From assembly GCA_009760855.2 (NCBI GenBank), contig WPIO01000409.1, forward strand, positions 1-55,635: DNA of 55,635 bases, in the 5' to 3' direction. How positions within the stretch are numbered: position 1 is the stretch's first letter; each line of letters starts with the position of its first letter. Shown piece after piece: positions 44,531-53,600 of the stretch. This DNA is from Cristatella mucedo (taxonomy: Eukaryota > Bryozoa > Phylactolaemata > Cristatellidae). A program made the position numbers and the translations under genes. The notes under the pieces were generated by a model, which did no database searches, had not been told where the DNA came from, and saw only the letters and a program-made list of their open reading frames with translations.

Positions 44531-45064
44531 GTATCTGGCTGGCGATAGATCACTACCAACGTTCACAGCTTGCTGCATTAAGGGCTCAACATATGAGATT
44601 TGAAAGAGGAAAGTGTACATGGAAAAAGGAAGGAAAGAAGTGCAAATTGAAATTTTTGGATTTCCTTAGGTTTTGATTGATTTAAGGGTATGTAAGAATG
44701 AGAAGCTTGTGGCGTTATAATTGGTTAAAGTGGGACCTAAGTTGATCTGATTTACGTCAGTTCTTGAGGGAGAGCGCATTTGACTGCTAGAGACAAACTC
44801 TATAAAGAAACTATTATTATAATTGTTTTAAGCTGATAGTAAGCAGACTTGACCGTGGAGCGATGTGGTCGTCTAATGGATGGTCACTTTGGAATAGGAC
44901 CACAGACATTCCTAGGATATTGTGCACCCGCGGACGATGCATATGGCGTAACAAACCCATTTGAGCGCCATCTAGCGAACTTGATTCTGCACCCATGATC
45001 CAGCTCCCGAAAACATCCAGCCCCATTTGCCCCATTTAAATATGTCTCGTGAAATTACTCACCA
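44531..45064. other. Decayed L2 pieces, no supported gene
   Basis: 44815-44960 resembles antisense L2 post-RT text (complements of 'LDDHIAPRSSLLTISLKQL' are open at 44817-45035). The rest is unassigned AT-rich DNA. Confidence 0.4.
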
Positions 45065-45170
45065 TATCAATTGCATTTCCCTTTGCAGCAAATGTAAAGC
45101 GCCTAGAAAAAGATTAAGTTCTCTGAGGGTGCTTTATCAAGTGCATTAATATTTTTATTATTATTATTTT
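45065..45170 (+). mobile_element. L2 3' terminus, sense
   Basis: CCTTTGCAGCAAATGTAAAG, hairpin and ATTATTATTATT tail, directly followed by an antisense L2 RT fragment. Confidence 0.85.
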
Positions 45171-45179
45171 CTGGATAGA

Positions 45180-46440
45180 ACCCCTGGATTTTGTGTGTAT
45201 ACGACAGGAGACTGTAAACTGACTTTATGAAAGTTTGCAGCTCTCCATGTGCAGATCTCATCAGTACATGCAGCAAGGGAGTTGAGAGAATTCGACGAGT
45301 TGGAGGGATGGGAGGAATCAAAGCACAGGTACAACTGAGGGCCATCCGCATATAATTCAAAGCCTAGATTGCTCCGGCAATCACATTGGTAAGAGGGAGA
45401 TGTAAACCACGAAAAGAACGGGACCATTCACAGGGCCTTGAGGTACCCCACACTGCAGAGGTTCCTTGGATGATCTGTTTCATTCATTTCAATACCCTGG
45501 TGTCTCCTACTGAGATAGGACATGAACTATTGTAATACAGTGCCAGTAATGCCCAGGCAAGATGAAATAACCTCAAGAAGGACTTGGTGAACGATAGTAT
45601 CAAAAGTTGGTAATGGAACGAGCAAAAAAAGCTTAGCTACTTGACCTAAATCTGCATTCCTAAGTAGGTCGTTGTATGCCCGAAGCAGTGCTGACTCTCT
45701 GGGGTTATTAGCTCTAAAACCAGACTGGAGCATACCGGCAATAAATAAAATTTTAATATTTGAGTTCATCTCTACTGCCACAAATCGCCTCAGTGTCTTT
45801 TATAGGAACGGTAGATGGGAGACTTTGAGGAAGTTGTTCAAATTCTCTTGGTTCAGTGTTGCTTTGATGAGTATCAGCCTGACTATAGCTTCTTTGAAAG
45901 GTGCTGGGACATTCACTGAGGCTAATAAGTAAATACTAGCTAATTTGACGGCCTCTTTGTGTAGCTACTAAAGAGCTATAATCACCGTTCTCGGCTATCA
46001 CCGCCACTATTACCGAGGCTATCACCACCGCTTGCAGCAGCAATAAAAGAACGCCCATCGCAGGATTCGATCCAACGTCCTTGGCACCGAGGCCCGAGGC
46101 TAATAATATATTCATGATGTTAGCTATGCACGGCAGCAGCAGCGTTATGCATCGTAGAAGCATGACAGTGGAAATGGATGTGGAGGACAAGTTGTCTTCT
46201 TTGATTGAGATATGAACTTCAGAACGAGGTCACTTGTGGCCTCCTTGAATGCAGACTTTAAGGTGCTGCCTGGCACTGAGGGATATGATTATAGTGAGGA
46301 TTGCCACCCTAGGTATGGACTCCCAGTCTTTTCTATCGTGTTGAGGCAAAAGAAGCGATCAGCTAGGTTATCACAAAGATTACTAGGTGAAAACCTAACC
46401 TTAGAAAAGTTAAAGGGATCGTGAATGGACAGTGATCATC
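45180..46440 (-). mobile_element. L2 RT region, antisense, with a SINE insertion
   Basis: Minus strand from 46440: pre-RT blocks (46130-46430), interrupted at about 45955-46100 by a tRNA-derived SINE of the second family, in antisense (GCAGGATTCGATCCAACGTC). Next come RT start (45840-45930), 'FRANNPRESALLRAYNDLL' with 'LLVPLPTFDTIVHQVLLEVI' (45527-45781), and 'LGFELYADGPQLYLCF' (45164-45427). The catalytic box is YADG, losing the second Asp. Confidence 0.75.
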
Positions 46441-46885
46441 CGAGATACCTCTGAAATATAGGGTACCTCAGGGCTCCGTGCTAGGTCTGCTTCTTTTCAT
46501 GGTTTGTACTCTCCCTCTTGCTGATGTGATTGCCAAGCACAATCTAGTCTTTAATATATAGGAGGATGACACTCTGTTTTACCTTTGCTTTGATCGCTCC
46601 CAGCCTTCGAGCACCTCGAATTCCATTGACTCCATTGCTGCATGTGTTGACGCCATCTGAAGATGGACGGTAGCAAAAGTTCTTAGGTTAAATGATGGTA
46701 AAACTTACTTAATAATTATCGTCAAATCAAGTGTGATTCAGAAATTGGATAGGCTGACGCTCAAAATTGGCTCTGCCAGCATATCTCCTGTTAAATTAGT
46801 TCGAAATGTAGGTGTCATGTTCCAAAGTGACCTCACGTTAGACGACCATATCAGCTCCACAATCAAATCTGCCTATTTTCAGTAA
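46440..46885 (+). mobile_element. L2 RT fragment, sense
   Basis: 'KYRVPQGSVLGLLLFMVCTL', 'PLADVIAKHNLVFNI', a TAG, then 'EDDTLFYLCFDRSQPSSTSN', 'VLRLNDGKTYLIIIVKSS' and 'IGSASISPVKLVRNVGVMFQ'. The PQGS block is intact and the DD pair survives, but the Tyr codon position of the YADD box is a stop. It ends in a TTATTATTATT run at about 46895. Confidence 0.8.
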
Positions 46886-47912
46886 GTGCAGTATTGTTAT
46901 TATTATTATTATTATTATGAGTGCACTTTACAAAACTCTCCTGCGTGACACCCACACAGTCTTTGTCGCTTTCTGGAGTTACAGACGGAGATACAGTACA
47001 TGACAACATATTCATAGCCTAATGTTTGCGGACCATCGTAGTTTTACTTCTCTATCAGCCTAAGTTAAGTTTAAGGCCAGCAATAGCCATACAGTATTCT
47101 ACTGTCAAGGTAAGCAGGTGCTACGGTCACAGTGGGGCACGTAATTGCCGAAATGAAAAAATTTGGTTTAAAATAGTTATCCTAAAAAGTTCAGCTATGG
47201 AGATCTGTAGGCACTCTGTCTAATGCGTTTGCTTTCTCCTTTCCTGCACTGACTTCACACCACCGATGAAGGCCAGAAATGCATTGAGCCGTTAACTTGG
47301 TACCTAGCTGCAGATGGCATCAGCTGCGTGGAAGTCAATTTATGCTATTCCACTCACCTTTCCAGCTGCTGTGATTTAGCTTAGAATGAAGAAGTACGGG
47401 AGATCATTGCTGAAATAAAAAAGCTGATATTAAGACGAAGTATGTTGAACGGGTATAGCCAAGTTCAGATACACCATACTTCATTTTGCTATATAAATAT
47501 TAAGAATTAATACAGTACAGTGGGTATTGTAATCTGTCAACTTCAGCTTTGTCATGCTTAGATGTTCATGATGTGCACGCAATTAGATGTGCACATTCAC
47601 GAAACCATAAATTTAGTTTCTATAAGGAATGAAAGGTTTTTATTTTTAGTTTCCCGTCAACAGAAAATGCAGCATGATCAACAATATTTCTTACGACCTA
47701 GACATTTCGAAACAGCCATTCACTAATGTTTAGCATGGATCTCGAACTGACCTGTTCGTTTATTCAAGCTAAACGCTAAAGTTCTCTTTATGGCTCTTTG
47801 TTGGTGCGGATTTTTACTGATCAGGTCTTGTTTGCAGCTCAGCACGCATGGCTGCTATTCAGCTGTGCCTCCAGCAGCTTTCAGGCGCCTTTTGAGAGTC
47901 TGACAGAAGAGG
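46886..47912. other. No supported gene
   Basis: Starts with a (TTA)n run and an antisense L2b 3' UTR trace (CAAAACTCTCCTGCGTGACA, 46930-46995). The remainder is AT-rich and unassigned, with no convincing splice-flanked frame. Confidence 0.5.
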
Positions 47913-48272
47913 CAGACAAATATAACCAAGGGGACTATGAGTGAGAAGCTAGTGGATATAACCAAGAAGACTTTGAAGGAGACTTCGAAGGAGAGGACTA
48001 CAGATATAACAAAGAAGACTTCGAAGGAGAGGACGACGGATATAACCAAGGAGACTATGAGGGAGAGGATGGCGGATATAACCAAGAAGACTTCGAAGGA
48101 GACTTCGAAGGAGAGGACGACGGATATAACCAAGAAGACTTCGAAGGAGAGGACGACGGATATAACTAAAGAGACTGTGAGGGAGAGGATGGCGGATATA
48201 ACTAAGGGGATTTCGAAAGAAAAGACGACGGATATAATCCAGGAGAGTAGTAAAGAGAGAACAGGGAGATGA
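47913..48272. repeat. Higher-order minisatellite, 36/48-bp units in a 120-bp period
   Basis: Units translated on plus: A (16 codons, KKTSKETSKERTTDIT), B (12 codons, KKTSKERTTDIT), C (12 codons, KETMRERMADIT). Order from 47928: C-like, A (47964), B (48012), C (48048), A (48084), B (48132), C (48168), a B-like unit (48204). A-B-C therefore repeats as a 120-bp block. All periods are multiples of 3, so frames stay open on both strands (plus 47937-48272, minus 47949-48338). Whether it is translated is unknown. A TGA lies at 47901 and no start other than the internal ATG at 47937 is available. Confidence 0.85.
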
Positions 48273-48912
48273 CAAAGGACTAAACGATGAAGTTACGGCA
48301 GTGCGGTCACAGCAGGCCAGACGAGCGGCAGTAAGCATGCTCTACTCACGGCTGGTCCTGCTGCTTAGACGCAGCTCTGCTGGCGACCATTGGCTCGAGG
48401 ACGGATGTTTCGCTGTACTGCAGTCACATCCCTGGAAGCTGTCTGTACGCTGTGATCCGTGACTGAGCCGTGACCGCGACCGAGTGCAAAATGTGATGGC
48501 AACGCTGCCATATGCTGCAGCTCGCGCGGCTGAACAATTATGAGCTGCTCCTCAGCTAGAGCTGCTAGCCTGACATGCAGTGTGGCTCTTGCAGAAGCAG
48601 CTGCGGTCACTACGGGCTGGGGCTAGGTGCAGCTGGACGACAGCAGGCTGCTGGTCGTTGAGGACAGTTGCTGCCACGAAGTTGACAAACTTTAGATGCA
48701 AGACCTGAGCAGCGAGGGCAATTTCATGTTCGTCATCTTGGCTACAGAGCTAGGTCATACTCTACTTTGCTAATGCTGCGAGATTGCAGGAAAAGGGTGT
48801 GTACGAGTGCAGAGGATAGCCAAATGCCACAGCACGTCATCGGCGGCGGCAGCCATGGACTGATACTGCAACCGAGGCTGTCACTGAACAATGGACTGTC
48901 ACAGGATGGTTC
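48273..48912. other. Unassigned stretch before the Ty3 element, possible broken coding on minus
   Basis: On the minus strand two overlapping frames look protein-like: 'HEIALAAQVLHLKFVNFVAA' (about 48625-48745) and, shifted, 'RLAALAEEQLIIVQPRELQH' (about 48500-48590). They would need a frameshift to join. No family recognised. The left flank of the retrotransposon insertion ends at 48912 (GGATGGTTC). Confidence 0.3.
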
Positions 48913-49438
48913 TGTAACTAAGTTCAAGGGGCCGGCGGCTAACTCCCACTATGGCTCGCTACTATCTATGTCCGTTCTGGGTCGTTACGCCGGGCCCTCC
49001 GGTAACAGTGGTTCACGCGTGATCGATGGGGTAAACAACACTTTATATAATACACGCGCATGCGCTATACAAAGGAGGGTACCAAACAAGCCTACAGAGG
49101 AAGGTCCTATACAAGGTAAACTAAAGGGTGACGCCGCAAGCACGGACAAACGTGTTAGTGCTCAGTCGGCTTCCACAGTCGCACCGTCGCAGGACTCCGT
49201 TTTACCAGTACACGCATACGCCGTCCAAGACCCGGCTAGCTGAGTACTCTGTGGTAGACGGAGCGGACGTCCAACACTGTCGGGAGCTTCCGCCGAAAGA
49301 GAGCGAGCACGTTGTACCCAGTTCCCGTCCTCGGAACTCTGGGAGCTGACCCCAGGCTTTTCCCTTCCGGGGCAAGGCAACGCCCAGCCCGACATATCGA
49401 ATGTCAGTGGGTCCGCCTACTCTAGGGTACATATGTCA
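48913..49438 (-). repeat. 3' LTR of the Ty3/gypsy element (inner limit uncertain)
   Basis: Plus strand begins TGTAAC. In element orientation it ends GTTACA. TATATAAA lies on the minus strand at 49042-49049. At least 48913-49407 matches the 5' LTR. The inner limit may be 49438 (TGACATATG start on minus) or 49593 (TGGATTAG start on minus, next to a purine run GAGAGGACATTT that could be the polypurine tract). The window cuts the other LTR before this point. Confidence 0.9.
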
Positions 49439-49925
49439 CCATCCGGGGGAAGATGCGTCCTCGCATCTACAACCATCCACTCTGCGGACATGTCGTCTAA
49501 CTACCACAGAGGCTCCAAATACACAGCGATTGCTCATGAGCATTACACCGAGTAATCACGATTACAAGTCTATTAGTGCTACGAACTAATCCAAAATGTC
49601 CTCTCAAAGTTATCAGACGATGTCCTTTTCATGAGGCACAGCCGCTCCTGGAGTTTCTGGCGAGCTAGCGGTCGCTGTCCTCTGTAGGCATCATCATCAT
49701 GAGGTGGCCAGACGGTTGCTGTTCGTCAAAGTCCCAAATGTTCCACGATGCACGTTGACTGGAGTCGAGGTCGACCTAAAATCACAGGAAACACATGGCA
49801 CTAACTGTCGAACCTTTCGCATACCATGGAACATACGAACTTTACACAAATTCTGAAAAACGAGGATTGGGCTTTCTCTGGCGCGCTTTGCCGTGAGCCA
49901 GCTGAGCCTGCATTAGCCTGATCGC
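49439..49925 (-). other. 3' untranslated part between pol and the 3' LTR
   Basis: No open frame of note. It should contain the polypurine tract; the best purine run on minus is GAGAGGACATTT near 49594-49606, but no tract is outstanding. Confidence 0.4.
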
Positions 49926-50306
49926 TTAGCGAGGCAGTATCTGGTCAAACTCCGAGCGTGAGTTCTTCGTCGAGTTGAGGTGTCGCCGTCGGTTCAACCG
50001 GTTCCTCTTCAGCGTGTTCTGCAGTGGCTGGTGGCTGATAATCATAATTTCCCCTCCATCTGCCTCATCAGAAGTGCTTGGCGTGGGAAGCTCGTCCTCC
50101 AGGTCATCAGGTGGCAGTCCTGTTGCCCTGTGCCAAGCTGGTTTGCAGCGGTTGATATGTACTGTGCTAGGTGTGCCAGCAGTGTCGTGTTCGTCCACAA
50201 CGCGAACGTTCGTGTCAGTACGGTCCACAATAAGGAGGGGACCTCGCCACAGGTGTTGCAACTTTGGTGAAAGACCCGTACGGGGCCTGGGTGTATAAAC
50301 ATACAC
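49926..50306 (-). CDS. pol: Pol C-terminal segment after an in-frame stop (integrase GPY-type module)
   Basis: Continues the Pol frame directly after TAA at 50307-50309. It includes 'LSPKLQHLWRGPLLIVDR' and 'NVRVVDEHDTAGTPSTVHI', the GPY/F-type module that follows the integrase core in many Ty3/gypsy elements, then a divergent 80-residue tail that ends 'SRSEFDQILPR'. Its start codon would be GTG at best, so it is not an independent gene. It is the broken-off end of Pol. Confidence 0.85.
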   Translation of the reverse strand: MYVYTPRPRTGLSPKLQHLWRGPLLIVDRTDTNVRVVDEHDTAGTPSTVHINRCKPAWHRATGLPPDDLEDELPTPSTSDEADGGEIMIISHQPLQNTLKRNRLNRRRHLNSTKNSRSEFDQILPR

Positions 50307-53300
50307 TTAGTCACCGACCTTCAACGTGGATTCTGTGGCAGTACGGTCGTACTGCCGCTTTTGCTTGGCCTGAGCAGCCTGAATGTTCTGCCTTGCTACG
50401 TCCCATGCTTCGACAAGCTTATCATGCATGGCCTGCACATAGCCGTCCCCGGCTTCACACGGCTCGTCCACAGGCAAAACTAGGTCTATTGGCAAACGAG
50501 CCTCTCGCCCGTGGTTCATGAAAAATGGGCTGCAGCGAGTCGACTCGTGAAAGCAAGTTCGATAGGCAAACAGCACGTACGGTATGTACAAGTCCCAATC
50601 ACGTTGGTTGCTACTGGCAAACATGGAAAGCATCTCTACAAGCGTGCCATTCAAGCGCTCTACTAGCCCATCAGTCTGCGGGTGATACGGCGATGTGTGC
50701 AATTGGTCGATAGACATCATGCGACACACCCGCTCGAGCATTCGAGACATAAAGTTGGCCCCACGGTCAGAGAGGACCTGATCGGGAACACCGTGCCGGC
50801 AGACAATCTCTTCCATGAAGACTTTGGCACAGGCCAGTGCTGTCTGGTCGGGAATCGCCCTAGCCTCGGGCCACTTGGTGAAGCAGTCGGTCATCACAAG
50901 TATGTACCGGTTCCCTGACGATGTTAGTGGCAGCTTCACTATGTCCATGGCAACTCGTTGCCAAGGTCGTTCCACAGGGATGCTCTTCAGAGGCACTTTT
51001 GCCGATTGCCGAGGCCGCTTTTTGGAGTGGCATGCGATGCACGTCCTTACATACTCCGCGATGTCTTCTGCCATGCCTGGCCAGAAATATCGCTCCTGCA
51101 CGCGGCTCAGGGTTTTCTGGGTGCCCAAATGTGCTCCGAATGGACCGTCGTGGCACTCTCGCTTAACATGCAGTCGCAGGGCAGCAGGTACCGCCAGCTG
51201 CTTCCGGCGCCTTCCGGCGACGGCCCGATAAAGACACCCATTCGGGAGCAGAACGAACGATGAGCGATGATCGTTAGCGTATTGTCTATGCTCCTGTGTG
51301 CAGTGTCCGACATCGTTCCCCTGCAACGAATCCATTAGGCAGCGCAGCAACGAATCGTTCAACTGCATTTTCCTCATGTACGCAGGGTCAGCCTCGGCTG
51401 CAACAACAGTGCCCACGAAGCTAGCAGGAGCCGGCTCTTGCAAACGTGACAGAGCATCTGCATTGGCATTAGCCTTCCCACAACGATATTTCACCTCCAT
51501 ATCGTACTCCTGTAGCTCCAATGCCCACTTTGCTAAGCGCCGAGATTCGTGGTTCCCTTTAAGGACCCACACCAAAGGCTGGTGATCTGATAGGACAGAG
51601 AACCGGTGGCCATAAAGGTACCCTCGAAAGTGGCGCACTGCTACTACGACGGCTAATGCCTCCCGCTCAACGGTGGAATAATTACGTTCAGCCTTGCTCA
51701 GAATCCGGCTGAAATAGGCCACGGCATGCTCCTTCCCGTCCACCACTTGCCCGAGGACGGCTCCTAGAGCAGTACCACTGGCATCTGTACTAAGAACAAA
51801 GCGTGCAGCAAAGTCTGGGAACCTAAGAATTGGCTTTGCACACAGCCGGTCCCGGAGATCCTTGAAGGAACGCTCACATTCCCTCGACCACACGAAGCGC
51901 TCACCCTTTCGCAGCAGGTTGTTTAGCGGCACAGCAGTTTTGGCAAACCCGGGCACAAACTTGCGATAGTAGGAGGCCAGTCCAAGGAACTGCCTGACCT
52001 CCTGTACATTCCTGGGTGGTGGGTAATGCAGAATCTTGTCCACATTCCCCGGATCTGGCCATATACCGTCCGGGGACAGTACGTGCCCCAGAAAACACAC
52101 TTCGTCCCTGGCAAAGTGGCATTTCGAGGGTTTGATCTTGAGACCATTTGCCCTCATCCTATCCAGAACCTCCCCAAGCCGAACGAGATGTTCCTCAAAG
52201 CTCCGCGAAAAGACCAATACGTCATCAATATAAATTAGGCAAGTCGTCCATTGAAGACCTGCTAGGACGAAGTCCATGGCTCGCTGGAACGTACCGGGTG
52301 CATGGTACAGCCCAAAGCTCATCTTCTTAAACTGGTACTGCCCATTGTAGGTCACGAAGGCAGTCTTTGCCTCGTCCTCAGGGTGCATCGCTATCTGCCA
52401 GTACCCTGAGGCAAGGTCAAGAGTGCTGAAATATCGCGCGCCCCCTAACAATTGACAAACCTCGTCTGGCCGAGGTAATGGGTAGCTGTCCTTTACCGTT
52501 ACTGAGTTAAGCCGCCTATAATCAACACAGAACCGGTAGGTACCGTCCTTCTTCTTGACTAGTACTACCGGCGAGCTCCATGGGCTACACGACTCTTCGA
52601 TCACACCGGCTTCGAGCATGTCGCGTACCTGGTTGTCTACTTCGGACCGCAGTGCCTGAGGTACAGGGTAGGGTCTGGCCCGAATCGGCCTCGAACTTCC
52701 GGTGTCTATTTGGTGCTGCACTTGTTCTAGCAGGCCGAGGTCTAAGCTCCCACTTGAGAAAACATCCCGATAATCAATCAGACCTCGCAGCAGCTGTTGC
52801 TCCTTTGGTTTCAAGCTAGTTCCTGAAAGGTCGAGCTGGAACTCATCCGATGCCACTTTCCGAACGCCACATACTTCAGTGGCTGGCCTGTTTTGTACAT
52901 CCACCCTGGAGTCGACTGGAAGCAGCCTACCAATGTGAGTGCCCAGCTTGAGCCGGACCGGGTGGTGGCCAGTATTAATGAGCCGCACTGGGACCCAGCC
53001 GCGCGATACGACTATGGCCCTAGCTGCAGCCAGACCTAGCCCTGCCAGCCTCCCTTCGTTGGGCTCGAACAGCCATTCAACCTCTACTGCAGTCGTCACA
53101 GGACATCTGACCAACTGCTCGCACCTAGGTGCAATATTTAGGTCCTCTGGCACACATACATCCATTTCAGGTGGGTCACAGGAGCGGTTGCTTCGTAGGT
53201 TTATTGTATGGGTCCCAATAGTCGCTACACCTTGCCCGTCGTCCAGAGTTAGAGGGGGAAGTTTCCTAAGAAAGTCTGTCCCTAGTAGCACTGGAAATGA

Positions 53301-53594
53301 GCTACCCTCGGCAACGTGCACCACGTGTTTCCTTACCAACTTCGCTATAGTGATAAGGACGCTGGCCGTGCCTATGATATCCAGTGGTGCCCCGGTCACC
53401 CCGACGGCCTTCATGGTGGACTTATTCAACTTCAAGCCCCTGGCTGTAGCATATTTAGCGTCCACTAACGAGATTTCGGCCCCGGAGTCTAGAAGTCCCA
53501 CCACATCATGGCCATCTACCAGCAGGTCCACCGCCGTTGTGAGGATGCCCTCTCGAGAGCCTAGGGCCTTCCCGACCTGCAGTACTCGAGCTAG
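50307..53594 (-). CDS. pol: Ty3/gypsy Pol: protease, reverse transcriptase, RNase H, integrase
   Basis: Open from the codon after the gag UGA to TAA at 50307-50309. There is no ATG before the protease, so it depends on gag translation. Numbering from the GTG at 53531 (21 codons into the frame): aspartic protease DSGA 15-18; RT with 'FCVDYRRLNS' 334-343, Asp372 and YIDD 434-437; RNase H with Asp583, Glu624 and Asp649; integrase zinc finger His794, His801, Cys831, Cys834; catalytic triad Asp863, Asp922, Glu958 with 35 residues between the last two (D,D-35-E). All key residues are present. It copies element RNA into DNA in capsids and inserts it into the genome. The frame is interrupted only by the TAA after 'LKVGD', which removes the GPY-type module. 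Confidence 0.97.
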   Translation of the reverse strand, partial: LARVLQVGKALGSREGILTTAVDLLVDGHDVVGLLDSGAEISLVDAKYATARGLKLNKSTMKAVGVTGAPLDIIGTASVLITIAKLVRKHVVHVAEGSSFPVLLGTDFLRKLPPLTLDDGQGVATIGTHTINLRSNRSCDPPEMDVCVPEDLNIAPRCEQLVRCPVTTAVEVEWLFEPNEGRLAGLGLAAARAIVVSRGWVPVRLINTGHHPVRLKLGTHIGRLLPVDSRVDVQNRPATEVCGVRKVASDEFQLDLSGTSLKPKEQQLLRGLIDYRDVFSSGSLDLGLLEQVQHQIDTGSSRPIRARPYPVPQALRSEVDNQVRDMLEAGVIEESCSPWSSPVVLVKKKDGTYRFCVDYRRLNSVTVKDSYPLPRPDEVCQLLGGARYFSTLDLASGYWQIAMHPEDEAKTAFVTYNGQYQFKKMSFGLYHAPGTFQRAMDFVLAGLQWTTCLIYIDDVLVFSRSFEEHLVRLGEVLDRMRANGLKIKPSKCHFARDEVCFLGHVLSPDGIWPDPGNVDKILHYPPPRNVQEVRQFLGLASYYRKFVPGFAKTAVPLNNLLRKGERFVWSRECERSFKDLRDRLCAKPILRFPDFAARFVLSTDASGTALGAVLGQVVDGKEHAVAYFSRILSKAERNYSTVEREALAVVVAVRHFRGYLYGHRFSVLSDHQPLVWVLKGNHESRRLAKWALELQEYDMEVKYRCGKANANADALSRLQEPAPASFVGTVVAAEADPAYMRKMQLNDSLLRCLMDSLQGNDVGHCTQEHRQYANDHRSSFVLLPNGCLYRAVAGRRRKQLAVPAALRLHVKRECHDGPFGAHLGTQKTLSRVQERYFWPGMAEDIAEYVRTCIACHSKKRPRQSAKVPLKSIPVERPWQRVAMDIVKLPLTSSGNRYILVMTDCFTKWPEARAIPDQTALACAKVFMEEIVCRHGVPDQVLSDRGANFMSRMLERVCRMMSIDQLHTSPYHPQTDGLVERLNGTLVEMLSMFASSNQRDWDLYIPYVLFAYRTCFHESTRCSPFFMNHGREARLPIDLVLPVDEPCEAGDGYVQAMHDKLVEAWDVARQNIQAAQAKQKRQYDRTATESTLKVGD

Positions 53595-53600
53595 TCAAAC
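53588..53600 (-). promoter_or_regulatory. Candidate UGA stop-codon readthrough site between gag and pol
   Basis: The gag stop is TGA at 53595-53597, followed at once by CTA G (minus strand GTT TGA CTA GCT C). UGA-CUA(G) is the best characterised leaky-stop context in animals and in some viruses. Pol is in the same frame (0) and stays open without an ATG, so readthrough rather than frameshifting would make Gag-Pol. Confidence 0.7.

Noticed and set aside
47937-48272. CRISPR-like array of regularly spaced repeats
   Set aside because: Units are directly adjacent with no unique spacers and the context is animal DNA; it is a minisatellite.
47949-48338. 129-codon minus frame rich in Arg/Leu/Ser over the minisatellite
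   Set aside because: Opens only because the repeat period is a multiple of 3; the text is the complement of the repeat.
48767-49243. 158-codon plus frame across the left end of the Ty3 element
   Set aside because: It crosses the insertion boundary into the antisense of the LTR; the same text reappears at 55196 only because the LTR is repeated.
49439-49925. env-like gene after pol
   Set aside because: No open frame of sufficient length, signal peptide or membrane segment in this interval.
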